Position numbers and translations under genes: made by a program
Origin: Asaia sp037151935
GTDB taxonomy: Bacteria; Pseudomonadota; Alphaproteobacteria; Acetobacterales; Acetobacteraceae
DNA: 64,000 nucleotides
Assembly: GCF_051628905.1 (NCBI RefSeq)
Contig: NZ_CP157575.1
Location: 2,604,001 to 2,668,000 of the forward strand
Direction: 5' to 3'
Notes under the pieces: model-generated
What the model saw: the letters and a program-made list of their open reading frames with translations, nothing else
What the model was told of the DNA's origin: nothing
Databases searched by the model: none
Shown: piece after piece, positions 26,436-41,752 of the stretch
Layout: the number at the start of each line of letters is the position of its first letter
Position numbering within the stretch: the stretch's first letter is position 1

Positions 26436-27053
26436 GAGGGGAACCTTGTGAGGGCCACAAGGCGAGACCCGAGAACGCCCCGCCGTTGCGGCGGGGCGGG
26501 AAAACGGGCCTAGCAGAAACTCTGCGCGCGCACCGATCCGGCCCTGCCTTTGCAGGAAACGGATACGACGACGAGGGAGAGTCGATGCTGTGCCATGGAA
26601 AAGCTGAGCTTATCGGTTTCCGTTTGACCTGCACGAACCCCCTCGTTCCCTGTTTTGTGAGTTTTTTGGATTTTTTTAGGATTTGTTTGTGGGGTTGGGG
26701 TGTGTTTGTTGGTTGGGAATCGGGTTTATCCCATGTGTGGCGGGGTTTCTGGATGATTTGAGGGGGTGTTTGACAACCCCCCCTGGTTTCCGTAAAAGCC
26801 CGTTCACCGCAGCGGACGACGCTGAGGTGGCTGCCCTGGGAACTGAGATAAATCAGTGAGTTGGGTGGGGTTCTTTGAAAATTGAATAGGTATGGAAGGG
26901 ATATGTTGGCGGCGCTTTGGTGTTGTCTGAACCAGTGGTTCTGATGATGAGAGTGCTGACTGATTTATTCTTTTTCGAAAGAACTACAGACGTCAGTTTT
27001 TTTTGTTTCGGGATCTATAGTTTGGTTTTGGTTGGCTTTGGCTGACTGGAATT
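26436..27053 (+). other. rrn leader region (no protein gene seen)
   Basis: 618 bp with no convincing ORF. It holds T- and G-rich tracts (26650-26760), a promoter at 26770-26798, and the left arm of the 16S processing stem at 26894-26915. That arm is complementary to 28622-28643 over 22 bases with one G-T pair. Just before it, TTCTTTGAAAATTGAATAG at about 26872-26890 resembles the boxA-like antitermination element common before alphaproteobacterial rRNA genes. Confidence 0.6.
26770..26798 (+). promoter_or_regulatory. rrn operon promoter
   Basis: TTGACA at 26770-26775, a spacer of exactly 17 bases, then TAAAAG at 26793-26798. It sits about 255 bases before the 16S gene, followed by a GC-rich stretch. 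The perfect -35 and ideal spacing make this the best rRNA promoter candidate. Confidence 0.65.
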
Positions 27054-28543
<1,490 letters not shown>

Positions 28544-28654
28544 AAGGATGTTTCCTGATACGTTGGGAAGCTTCTAAATAAAGACCTGCATTGGATCAGT
28601 GCAGGCACGGATGGCCTCAGGGCGCCGTCAACATATCCCTTCCTGTAATGTTTT

Positions 28655-28731
<77 letters not shown>

Positions 28732-28806
28732 CGACTGTGGTGGTTTCTAAGCCTTGAGATGACGAAGTTCATCGATGAAGATCGATGAGTTTTGTCTGTC
28801 TTGACT

Positions 28807-28882
28807 GGGGGCGTAGCTCAGCTGGGAGAGCACCTGCTTTGCAAGCAGGGGGTCGTCGGTTCGATCCCGTCCGCCTCCACCA
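28807..28882 (+). tRNA. tRNA-Ala (TGC)
   Basis: A 76-nt cloverleaf: acceptor GGGGGCG pairs with CGCCTCC (one G-T), the anticodon loop is CTTTGCAAG with TGC, and CCA is encoded. The second spacer tRNA of the rrn operon. Confidence 0.97.
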
Positions 28883-29270
28883 GAAACCACAACGACACAG
28901 GCTGCTTGGCGAGAAGCTTTGAGCAGCATGTCGGTGCGATACATTACAGGTTAAGGGAAAAATGTTTCGTCCCTGCCGCATTTTGGTGCGGGAGCGATGG
29001 AAAAGTCTGTTCTTTGTCAGTGTGAATAGGTTGGTGCACTTTCTGGGTGCTGCCACGATCCGGGTTGGTCTGACCCATGTGGATCGGTTCTGGGTTCTTG
29101 GACTTTGGTCTGAGAGGCTCTGATCCGGTCTCGTGTTTAAGGATTGTGGCGTATAGCGGTCAGAGAGTGTTTTATAAGTATGATGAACTTTGCGTGCGAA
29201 GCATTGCATTTTCTCTGCGCAGAAAACTCTGAAGCGCGCGAGCGTGGATGGTTGCTGTGCATGTGTAGTG
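28883..29270 (+). other. 16S-23S spacer with left arm of 23S processing stem
   Basis: No gene. Bases 29242-29277 are complementary to 32003-32057 downstream of 23S, apart from a small hairpin (GCTCTG...CAGAGC) inserted in the right arm. This is the expected RNase III stem around 23S. Confidence 0.6.
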
Positions 29271-32008
<2,738 letters not shown>

Positions 32009-32125
32009 ACAACGCTCTGCAAGACAGAGCATACACATGCATAGCAATCATCCACGCAAAACATACTCATCATACAAACACACCAACCTCCCACACCGAC
32101 ACACCAGAGGTCGGGTGGATCAGAA

Positions 32126-32243
32126 GACCTGGTGGCTATGGCGGGAGACTTCCACCCGATCCCATCCCGAACTCGGACGTGAAACGCCCCAGCGCCTATG
32201 ATACTGCATCTTAAGATGCGGAAAAGTCGGTCGCCGCCAGGTC
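32126..32243 (+). rRNA. rrf: 5S ribosomal RNA
   Basis: 118 nt closed by GACCTGG (32126-32132) and CCAGGTC (32237-32243). The core CCACCCGATCCCATCCCGAA is typical for 5S. Confidence 0.93.
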
Positions 32244-32277
32244 CCCTGATCCACCCCACACACAACACCCCACCCAA

Positions 32278-34029
<1,752 letters not shown>

Positions 34030-34116
34030 CGTTTGTCTCGTCTGCTTCTTCCGCTCAAAACCACTCAGCGCGATCTCCCGTGACATGTCCAGACCAGTTC
34101 GCGTCAACAGGAGACG

Positions 34117-35430
34117 CTATTGGTGGTCTGTGTTGTCGCGCGGCGGGTTCAGGTCTGTTTTTGGTGGCCGTTTTTTCGGCGTATCCTTTGCTGCTTCGCC
34201 GCTCCAATAAAGCGTTTTTTCGCCTTCGACGTGCCGGACCTGGTTGGATTGTTCGACGACGCGGTCCATGACCTTGTAAAAATATGGTTCCGAAAATTCT
34301 TTCTTGCCGCTCTTGCGTGCATTCTCCTTATGAGCACGCCAAACATCCGCCTTTGTGAAGGTGCCGTCGCCCATTTTGCTTGCAGCGAAAGAGCATCGTA
34401 AGGCTTCGTGATAGGCCTTGTTGCTGATGGCGGGACGGAGCGCGGGGGCTCCAATCAGAGGTTCTGGAATGGTTCTGCGCGTACGTTGTGTGTTTTTCCG
34501 ATCCGGACGGACGTGCTTGCTGGCGGCGATTTCCGGACGGGTCGGGGCATGGCTCGGATTGGGGGCACGTCCCAGTTCAACATTTTTTGATTCTCGATCT
34601 CGGGCGTTGAGGGGCCCCTGGATCGGGTGCATGGAGAGATAGAAAAACGGAGATCGTGGCGCTTCGCGCTGCTTCTCAATGTCGAGGCGAATACGATGAG
34701 CGAGTGGTGCACCTTCCGCATCGACAAGATCAGCCTCGTTATGGACAGCGATATGGGTATCGACGCCGCCCCGGAGGGCTGAGCTACCACGTTCGATCAT
34801 GCGCGCATCTTTGCCGGGGTGGTGGATCACCATGATTGAGCAGTCGAATTTTTGTCGCAGTGCGTCCATGCCGGTGATGAGGCGATCCATTTGAGAGGCA
34901 TCATTTTCATCGCCTTCGAGCGTGCTGATTAACGGATCAAAAATGATGAGATCCGGATGAATGTTCATCCTGTCGAGTTCTGCGGCGAACGTGTCAATTT
35001 GCGCGATCGATGTCAGTTTGACACGATGGGTGTGGCTTGATGCAAAAAGACCCTGCGAAATAATCGGCTGAGCCGTGACCCGATCATAATGAAAATGCTC
35101 CAACCAACCGGCAATTCTTCGGCCGATGCTGTCTGGCGCTTCGGCGAGCATATATACGACCGTACGCTGCGGGGCGGCAGGCAGGGCCGGTTTGGGGGGT
35201 GTATCTGCCGCCTCAGCTGGGAAGCAATCAACCCCGATGATCAGGCAAAGCGCAATGTGCAGGGCAAGAAAAGTTTTCCCGCAATTGGGCGCACCATAGA
35301 GGCAGATGAGTGCCTTTTTGGGAATCACATCTGGAACAAGCCATTCCATCTCCTGAACATTGATGACGTCGATTGTCTGCCACAGCGGGGCGGGAATATC
35401 CGTCGCGTCTGAGGGCGTGGTCGGCTCCAT
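34117..35430 (-). CDS. RepA-like AAA/RecA-fold ATPase (helicase type)
   Basis: 437 residues from the ATG at 35430, which has CAGGAG about 9 bases upstream; longer in-frame starts at 35484 and 35523 lack a site. Walker A is CLYGAPNCGKTFLA, Walker B LIIFDPLIS, and a sensor-like phrase MVIHHPGKD follows. This matches the RepA/KaiC-like hexameric helicases of IncQ-type plasmids and phage replication modules. The C-terminal about 120 residues are basic and may bind DNA. It probably drives replication or unwinding of the excised or transferred element. No recognisable RepC initiator is nearby. Confidence 0.8.
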   Translation of the reverse strand: MEPTTPSDATDIPAPLWQTIDVINVQEMEWLVPDVIPKKALICLYGAPNCGKTFLALHIALCLIIGVDCFPAEAADTPPKPALPAAPQRTVVYMLAEAPDSIGRRIAGWLEHFHYDRVTAQPIISQGLFASSHTHRVKLTSIAQIDTFAAELDRMNIHPDLIIFDPLISTLEGDENDASQMDRLITGMDALRQKFDCSIMVIHHPGKDARMIERGSSALRGGVDTHIAVHNEADLVDAEGAPLAHRIRLDIEKQREAPRSPFFYLSMHPIQGPLNARDRESKNVELGRAPNPSHAPTRPEIAASKHVRPDRKNTQRTRRTIPEPLIGAPALRPAISNKAYHEALRCSFAASKMGDGTFTKADVWRAHKENARKSGKKEFSEPYFYKVMDRVVEQSNQVRHVEGEKTLYWSGEAAKDTPKKRPPKTDLNPPRDNTDHQ

Positions 35431-35528
35431 TGAAGGCGTCTCCTGTACGGACTGGAACGGTGTTTCTGGCAAGGTTCTGATCATCCGATTAAGGCGGGGA
35501 AATCTTCTTCTTCTCCTTCTCATTAGTT

Positions 35529-35546
35529 AAGAACCAATAGGTTCTT
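35529..35546. promoter_or_regulatory. 7-bp palindrome upstream of the RepA-like gene
   Basis: AAGAACC, AATA, GGTTCTT: a perfect dyad in the divergent space between the RepA-like gene and the 55-aa ORF, placed like an operator. Confidence 0.4.
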
Positions 35547-35603
35547 GCATAGCTTCTTATACGGGGAAAAGGGCCAGCCTCAAGAAAGAAAAAAAGGGGG
35601 TTG

Positions 35604-35649
35604 GCGAGCACTTCCCGGGGGGCCCTATGTCCCCCGGGAAGTGCCTCGC
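35604..35649. repeat. large GC-rich inverted repeat in the divergent intergenic region
   Basis: GCACTTCCCGGGGG (35608-35621) pairs perfectly with CCCCCGGGAAGTGC (35631-35644) around a 9-base loop. GCGA/TCGC extends the stem after one bulged C. It would be a very stable hairpin or cruciform. Its place between divergent replication-module genes suits an origin, a single-strand initiation site or a transcription barrier; none of these is shown by sequence alone. Confidence 0.65.
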
Positions 35650-35707
35650 TTAGGAAAAGCGCAGAGCGAGACGGGGGCAATAGCGATCTTCATAGGAGAA
35701 TATCCCA

Positions 35708-35875
35708 ATGCCCAAACGACATGCCACCCTCGCCAATGATACCCTCACCCCCGATGCGGAACTGCTCTTCGCACTGCGTCCCTTCATCGACTTGCTAGCC
35801 CGTCAGGCTGTCCGCGAGTTCGTCGCAACCAACGACAACGGCGTGCAGCGCGCCGACGTCGTTTGCGCACGCTAA
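35708..35875 (+). CDS. 55-residue hypothetical protein
   Basis: An ATG with AGGAG 9 bases upstream opens a 55-codon frame ending in TAA. The start is basic (MPKRHATLAND), the middle is an amphipathic helix (DAELLFALRPFIDLLARQAV) and the end is RADVVCAR. No family recognised. It ends 14 bases before the methyltransferase-like gene and is probably cotranscribed with it. The size and helical middle could suit a small regulator or excisionase-like protein, but no HTH is clear. Confidence 0.5.
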   Translation: MPKRHATLANDTLTPDAELLFALRPFIDLLARQAVREFVATNDNGVQRADVVCAR

Positions 35876-35889
35876 GGGGAGGCTAGATC

Positions 35890-37227
35890 ATGCTACTCTC
35901 CGCAAAAAGCCGCAAACGCGCCGCCGACTATACAAACAAGATGATGGATCAGGTTATGCACCACCTGAATACCCGTCGCATCAGGTGCTGGATTCCGGAC
36001 TTGCTCCGTCACCGCGCCGCTCCCGCTTCGGCCAACGACAATCTTGCTGTCTCAGCGCCAGTTCCGGCTAACGACAACCGTGCCGCTGTTCTCCCTACAA
36101 AATACGCTTGCCCCACCTTTCGCGGGTCTTCCCTCTCGGTCGTCGGAGACGGGCAGGGGCCGCCAACCGTCATCCTCATCATTGCCAAGGCCGACGCGAG
36201 CACCCTCAAAATTAGGGCGGGTCAATATGTCCTGGCCTCCGTAAAAGTGCTCATCGATCCGTACTTCGCGACGAAGGTGCAGGCTGTCAGTGTGCGTCGT
36301 GTTCTGCACACTACACAGGGAGCCGTCCGGGTCGAAGCAAATGGGGAGGGCTTCCGTATTCGCGTGCGAGATGCGCATGCCAGCCCCTGTTCATCACAAG
36401 ACGTTTACCTCAGCCCCGTCCAGTATCAACCAGATACCAATAAAAAGGCGGTCGACTTCTTCTTGCCTTGGGATGAGAGGCCGCTGGCTCTGGAAGACCT
36501 CAAGACACTGAAACATACTACCCAAACGGGTCTTGCTCGACGCCTCCTGCTTGCAAAATGGGCACTTCCGACGGTGAAAGGGGCAGGGGATGAATGCTAC
36601 ACGCTCGCTTTCATCTACCAATGGGGCCTGAAAGCCGCGGGAAGGTCAACATATGACCTTGATGCCTGTTCGATGAGCGATACGGGCCATTACGACGCGC
36701 CTCTGTCCGAGGATGCGCGGCGAATGATTCCATGGAGCGTTATTCCTGCGCAGCATCATCATAACATTGAAGCGCAATTGCTGCCGCTGCCAGCGAGAAA
36801 GCGCTATACGGCAGAAGGGCCGTTCGGGTCACTCATGCGCTCGTGGGATGGCAGACTGATTTGGATTAACCCGCCATATAACGGTCGGCTTTGGGCGTGC
36901 TTCATGGAACGGGCCCATCGAGAGGTAGAGCGAGACAAGCGGAAGATCTTCCTGACTTTGGGGCCAAATGATAACTGCGGCCCGCATGCGGCGTCACTTT
37001 ATGGGCGCTACGCCTGTCAAATCCCGTTGGAGCGGCAATTACCGTTCTACAAAGTACGGATTTCGTCCATTGAAACGATTAGGAATAACCAAATCGTCGT
37101 CTTTGGGAGGGGTATAAAGATGCAGCGCTTCTTGCGGAGCCTTGCCACGATAATGCATGCCGACGGCGCCATTTCGGCCGAACAAAAGGCCAAAATTATC
37201 AGGGAATCCTGGCTCTATCTACTTTAG
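35890..37227 (+). CDS. Dam-like DNA N6-adenine methyltransferase with long N-terminal extension
   Basis: 445 residues. The C-terminal half (about 235-400) has the phage Dam pattern: YDLDACSMSDTGHYD, then RLIWINPPYNGRLWACF with the NPPY catalytic motif of N6-adenine or N4-cytosine methyltransferases. A strand-rich stretch with the LGPNDNCG phrase follows. The N-terminal about 230 residues have no family I can name; they include Ala/Asn/Asp-rich ANDN repeats near 45-65. It may protect the element's DNA or mark its origin. Conventional motif I (FxGxG) is not obvious, which is usual for this phage-type family. Confidence 0.65.
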   Translation: MLLSAKSRKRAADYTNKMMDQVMHHLNTRRIRCWIPDLLRHRAAPASANDNLAVSAPVPANDNRAAVLPTKYACPTFRGSSLSVVGDGQGPPTVILIIAKADASTLKIRAGQYVLASVKVLIDPYFATKVQAVSVRRVLHTTQGAVRVEANGEGFRIRVRDAHASPCSSQDVYLSPVQYQPDTNKKAVDFFLPWDERPLALEDLKTLKHTTQTGLARRLLLAKWALPTVKGAGDECYTLAFIYQWGLKAAGRSTYDLDACSMSDTGHYDAPLSEDARRMIPWSVIPAQHHHNIEAQLLPLPARKRYTAEGPFGSLMRSWDGRLIWINPPYNGRLWACFMERAHREVERDKRKIFLTLGPNDNCGPHAASLYGRYACQIPLERQLPFYKVRISSIETIRNNQIVVFGRGIKMQRFLRSLATIMHADGAISAEQKAKIIRESWLYLL

Positions 37228-37258
37228 TAACAGGGCGGGGAAGAAAGGCCCCGCCCCT

Positions 37259-38542
37259 TTAGGCAGCCATCGGGCGTGATGACTCATGGGCATCACGCTG
37301 CGGCTCCTGGGGCCGCATGAGGTCCTGAACAAAGCGCGCCATAGGGGCATTTTTAATGTCTCGAACCCCCGCGATGAGCTCTCGTGGGGAAGGCGCGTGC
37401 CCCAGGCGCCGAGCGAGGGCTTCGGCTTTGCACACCACTTTTTCCAGGTCCGACATATTATAGCGGTCCAAGAGGTTGCGGGCGTCTTGAAGGTGCAGTT
37501 CGGCGACACGGATAGCCCAGCCTAAATCCCCGGCGTCGATTTCTGATGTCTCCTTGTGCAGGAGCACATGGTAAACGAGCGCATATTTGAAGCTCCGCCA
37601 CAAGATCCGACGGAAGAAACTGGACGGCACGGTGGCATGGTCTCGAAAGAGCCTCCGAAACTGTGTGCAATAGACCTCTATGGCCTCGGGGGAGGCAGTA
37701 TAGAGCGGATGAAGGGTTGTAGTGCGCACCCTCTCCCAAGCTTCCGTCAAGGCTCTGGATGTGGGGGCATCGTCCATGGTGTAGAGCGGCATGGGCGGCT
37801 CGGGTCTGCGTTCGGCGATGACATATTGGAAACGCTGCATGAAGCCATCCAGCATGCTTTCCAGCGTGACGTTTTGCAGGAATGTGTCTGTGACCGTTGT
37901 TCCCAAGATGACCAGGGCTGGATCCTTGACTTCAAGGGTCTGGGTTTTGGTGCGGCGGGAGATGCTTTGGTTGTCGTACAGACGCAGCAGGTAGTCGCGG
38001 ATTTCGTCCGCGTAGGTTTGGTTGTTGATCCGCTTGATCAACTGGCCCCACTCATCCTGAAACCAGGCTGCATGGTTGTGCTCCCGAAGGTCTGCGACGA
38101 ATTGTGCGGCTGTTGTGACCTCGGGAAACCGGCGGAGCGCCATAATATTTTGCAGGACACGGGTGGCATAGGTTTTGCTCGCGCCGCTTTCCGCCAGAAC
38201 AGTGGTCCAGAGGTCCGGACGAACCATGCTTCCGGCAACGGAAATCTGGATATTCTGGTCGAGAAGCCAAGCTGCAAGGCCGTGCAGGGCCGTAAAGGCT
38301 GGAATTTCCAAGGGTACATCGCAGCCGTGATGAAAGCGATCAATGACTGTCGCCAAAAATGTATCAGGTGGGACGATGTCTCGGCCGCGCCATTTGGTAT
38401 TGGTCGTTCTTAGGTTGAGGAAGCCTTGCAGCGTTGCTTGTTGGGCTTCCGTGAGGTTCTCTGGGATCTGATCGAAGATCGAGATTTGTGCAGATGAGGG
38501 TAATCGTCGCGCTTTCTTTTTGCGAGAGGGATGACGGGCCAT
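37259..38542 (-). CDS. DUF3987-type replication-associated protein
   Basis: 427 residues. After a basic N-terminus (MARHPSRKKKARRLPSS), the protein has the DUF3987 style: a P-loop-like VLAESGASKTYATRV near residue 120, FQDEWGQLIKRINNQ, and ALVILGTTVTDTFLQNV. Proteins of this kind accompany primases and helicases on plasmids, phages and islands; their biochemical role is not settled. It is convergent with the methyltransferase-like gene. The P-loop has Ala in the first glycine position, so ATP binding is uncertain. Confidence 0.7.
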   Translation of the reverse strand: MARHPSRKKKARRLPSSAQISIFDQIPENLTEAQQATLQGFLNLRTTNTKWRGRDIVPPDTFLATVIDRFHHGCDVPLEIPAFTALHGLAAWLLDQNIQISVAGSMVRPDLWTTVLAESGASKTYATRVLQNIMALRRFPEVTTAAQFVADLREHNHAAWFQDEWGQLIKRINNQTYADEIRDYLLRLYDNQSISRRTKTQTLEVKDPALVILGTTVTDTFLQNVTLESMLDGFMQRFQYVIAERRPEPPMPLYTMDDAPTSRALTEAWERVRTTTLHPLYTASPEAIEVYCTQFRRLFRDHATVPSSFFRRILWRSFKYALVYHVLLHKETSEIDAGDLGWAIRVAELHLQDARNLLDRYNMSDLEKVVCKAEALARRLGHAPSPRELIAGVRDIKNAPMARFVQDLMRPQEPQRDAHESSRPMAA

Positions 38543-39199
38543 CAGACGCGCTCCTTATGCTGGATGAGGGGGAGACGGCGACGCACGCGCCGTACAAGGA
38601 CACCTGGGTCCAGAACAGGGGCGAGGGAAGCTGATGACGCCAAAAAAATGCCAGCGGAGCGATTTTTATTCTGGATAAGGAATAATGACCGCGACGATGG
38701 GGACCCCCGTCAGCGTCTGCATGTCCAAGAAAGCGCCGGTTTTCTGCGGATTATCGGCAAAAAAACGCGTCAGCAACCCGTCTGCAAAAAGTGCGCAGGC
38801 TTATTGCTGGGGCAGAGCATGGCACTTGCCAAACGGCGGTGGCCATTGCCCATAGACGGAAACGTTGGCCGATAGGCACGAATATATGGCCGCTTACGCC
38901 TCAAGGCAGACATCCACGCTGTTGTGAGGGGCGTCCAAAAGCCGACCTTGCTAAGAGAAGGGTAATAGACCAATTTTGGGGCATTGTGCTCGGTCGGTCT
39001 CTGAGCGCGATAGCTTCGATTATGGGGGGGCGAGCATGCCAACATAGATGCCCTTCAAGAATCAAGCTGCCGCATTAAAAATTTACCCTAAATTCATCGA
39101 TCAACGGCTTGGAATGAACGACAAGAAATTGCGCATTCACAATCCTTGCAATGGATTATCTCTGTGCCGATATTATATGGAACAACGGTGCCGGGGCAG
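38543..39199. other. 657-bp stretch without a supported gene
   Basis: Only short overlapping frames on both strands are present, none with a good start and none recognisable. It separates the replication module from the two-gene cargo and may be the decayed edge of an earlier insertion. A weak promoter candidate for the cargo lies at its right end. Confidence 0.4.
39146..39176 (+). promoter_or_regulatory. possible promoter of the two-gene cargo
   Basis: TTGCAA at 39146-39151 and TATTAT at 39171-39176, spaced by 19 bases, 24 bases before the chosen ATG at 39200. The spacing is long, so this is tentative. Confidence 0.25.
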
Positions 39200-41752
39200 A
39201 TGCGCGACATTGAGGATACCATCAAGGCTGGTGAGCGTAATCGCGACACGATGGTGCTTGTAAGTAACTACTGCGCGAGTGCACGTGTCGAGAAGTTGGG
39301 CGGAACAGGGATGATCGAACAGGCTACGGGCCTGCCGATAGGACTTCACGGCATGCGCTGCGATTTCGCACCTGAAGGCGGCATGTCATGCTGGGATCTT
39401 CGCGACGCTGTCATCGATTTCTACGATAGGAATTGCATCAGTTGCCAGCACCGTCAGCCCCTGCGGCTGCCGAACCTGCTTGAGATCATTGCTGAGCGCG
39501 ACCGTGCACGCGCCACCCGAGAGGCACGCGACGCATTGGACGCCGAGCTGGCGGCAAAAGCACTTGAGGCAAGGAACGCGGTCCGCGCGCTCCTTGCCCC
39601 AAACCTTGGTGCGATCGCCCGTACTTTGCTTGACGATATCGGCCTGTTCGACGCCCATCGCACTGCGGAAAACTTCGAACGTGTAACCCAAAGCGCGCGG
39701 CTCGCACCCGAGCATTTCACTCCCGAACTGGTGGTATATGTTTCCGGGTTGGCGAAGGACCAACCCTGGTTCGCCGAGGCGGCACTTATCATCCTTGATG
39801 CCGTCGGTGCCGATGACGCCGAGATAGTCACCCTGGCAATTACGATGCTTCATCGGGGACATACGGTTCGCTCCGCAGTGGAGAAGCTCCTGCCACGCAT
39901 TCATGTGGTTTCTGCCGGCGTCATCCCTGACATTGTCGACTCCGCCATTAACCTTGCCGATCCCGACGACCGTGAATTTTTCCATGGCGGTAGTGAACAG
40001 CGCATGTCACGCGATTCCGCGTTTCTCGTGGCATTGCATCAACAGTTTCCCAGTGAAATGATCGCAGCGATTGAGTGCATGCTTTTGAGTGGCGAGCGGG
40101 CATTGGTCGAGCGTGCCGGCCGCGGTTTGCACGCGTTGAGGGGCTCAAACGCGAAGGTTGCGGCGCCCATTTTGCGAAGCTTGATGTCAGTTTATGTCCG
40201 CGCCCCATCGCTGGTGAGCGACCTGAAAGACAATGACGACCGGCTTCCCGATCTGGCAGAAGCCATGAATGATGCGTTCGACGCCTTGCCACAAGAGGTC
40301 GATAGACTGCTCCAATCGCTTTACGAGGGAGCGCCACCCTCCCACCGCGCGCGGGTCATGATGGCATACGCGCTCGCCGTCCGTGTCGGATACGATGAGC
40401 CGCCAGTCCCCGCCACATCGCCGCGCCATTCCCTCGCACTCCCTCGTCTTATCTGGGCGACCACAGTCGAGCGTGACGATAAGGTTCTCGAAGAAGTGAC
40501 ATCGGCGTTTCGCGCAGGTACGAGGGGGTTGGAGCTTGTGGTTCGAGAGCAGCTCGATGCGTTCGTCGGCGCACTCTTTCTGCTGGATGACCGACTGGCG
40601 GAACTGGACGCCGAGAAAGAGCAGCCCGGAGATGATTTTCTGGCTATCATGGAGCGCAGGAATAGGCGTTCTATGATGCGCGGACTGATAGATGAATTTG
40701 TCAAATGGGCAAGTAAGGCGGCGGCGGGTGACAATGCATCGGTGGCCAAGATCGTTGGCATGTTCGACACCATTCCGGATGGGCGCGACAATCTTCGTGG
40801 CGCGCTGCTAGGCGCGACGAAGGCGCTTTCCGGCGATCTTGCCGGATTGAAGCTGGTGTTGCCACACCTTTATACTGCTCTCGTCGGATCATCAGTGCTG
40901 GGCCGTTCTTATGCGGCAACCGCCGTCGGCGAACTCCCATATCGGAGCAGGGCGAATATTCCTGATCTCCTGTTCGAAGCGTTTAGCGCCTTGTTGTGGG
41001 ATCAATATGTCGCCGTCCATAAGGCAGCGGTGAATGCCTTCCAGCGCGCAACCCTGCCCGAGCAGTTTCGGCCTAACGCAGCCCTAGCGATCCTGAACCT
41101 GATTCATTATTATCGAGTCCAGTCGAACGAGGACCAGTTCCTTGCAAAATGCGTTCGCATTCTGTCCGGTATGGTTGATCTCTTTGGCGAAGGAAGCGCA
41201 AAAGTTAGGCGCTATCTGATCGAAGTCGCAATGGGCATCGAGCCGCTATTTCTGCGCTCCGATATACAGTCGTTGTCCTATAGCCTTGGTTCCGAGCCTG
41301 AGTTTGCCAAGCTCGCCGCGCGTATGGTCCCGCATCTTGTCGATCGGCACAATCAGTCCGATGCGGCTATGAACCTCCTGGGCCAAGTGAGTCCTGATGG
41401 TTTCAGGACCAGCGCTCAGGCCTTTCATGATGCAGCGATTACAGTGCTGAATGACGACCTTAAGACATCACTTGGCATTGTAGACGCGTTTCTCCGAACG
41501 GATATGCTCGACGAGGCTGATGCTCTCGTGACCGCGCTTCTGGACAATAATGGTGACACGATAAGAATGCGACGTCGTAGGACGTTGCTGCGCTGGCCGC
41601 AGCTCGCCCTGCGTTTCGAGCATGCTGTTTCTGCTCGGGATATGGACGCGATTGGGGAAACAGGTCGCGCCTGGAGCGAGGCCGCTGCAGTCGACACACA
41701 GGATCGGGAGGATGAGCGTGAACGTCGTGCTCGCTCAAGCCTACCCTTCTAG
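39200..41752 (+). CDS. large helical-repeat protein with N-terminal Cys cluster (cargo gene 1, unknown)
   Basis: 850 residues from the ATG at 39200; an in-frame TTG at 39146 coincides with the promoter candidate. I do not recognise it. The first 85 residues hold five cysteines (25, 54, 64, 79, 82), ending in FYDRNCISCQHRQP, which looks like a metal- or Fe-S-binding cluster. From about 90 to the end it is almost wholly alpha-helical with repeated helix pairs (for example LVERAGRGLHALRGSNAKVAAPILRSLM to mark one, and YAATAVGELPYRSRANIPDLLFEAF another), as in HEAT/ARM repeats. No Walker motif, nuclease or HTH was seen. It overlaps the next gene by 35 bp, so the two are translationally coupled. 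It may be a recognition or scaffold partner for that putative nuclease. Confidence 0.7.
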   Translation: MRDIEDTIKAGERNRDTMVLVSNYCASARVEKLGGTGMIEQATGLPIGLHGMRCDFAPEGGMSCWDLRDAVIDFYDRNCISCQHRQPLRLPNLLEIIAERDRARATREARDALDAELAAKALEARNAVRALLAPNLGAIARTLLDDIGLFDAHRTAENFERVTQSARLAPEHFTPELVVYVSGLAKDQPWFAEAALIILDAVGADDAEIVTLAITMLHRGHTVRSAVEKLLPRIHVVSAGVIPDIVDSAINLADPDDREFFHGGSEQRMSRDSAFLVALHQQFPSEMIAAIECMLLSGERALVERAGRGLHALRGSNAKVAAPILRSLMSVYVRAPSLVSDLKDNDDRLPDLAEAMNDAFDALPQEVDRLLQSLYEGAPPSHRARVMMAYALAVRVGYDEPPVPATSPRHSLALPRLIWATTVERDDKVLEEVTSAFRAGTRGLELVVREQLDAFVGALFLLDDRLAELDAEKEQPGDDFLAIMERRNRRSMMRGLIDEFVKWASKAAAGDNASVAKIVGMFDTIPDGRDNLRGALLGATKALSGDLAGLKLVLPHLYTALVGSSVLGRSYAATAVGELPYRSRANIPDLLFEAFSALLWDQYVAVHKAAVNAFQRATLPEQFRPNAALAILNLIHYYRVQSNEDQFLAKCVRILSGMVDLFGEGSAKVRRYLIEVAMGIEPLFLRSDIQSLSYSLGSEPEFAKLAARMVPHLVDRHNQSDAAMNLLGQVSPDGFRTSAQAFHDAAITVLNDDLKTSLGIVDAFLRTDMLDEADALVTALLDNNGDTIRMRRRRTLLRWPQLALRFEHAVSARDMDAIGETGRAWSEAAAVDTQDREDERERRARSSLPF

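Noticed and set aside
38531..39078. Open frames of 90-115 codons on both strands
   Set aside because: No ribosome site, no recognisable domain, Arg/Pro-rich composition; not reported as genes.
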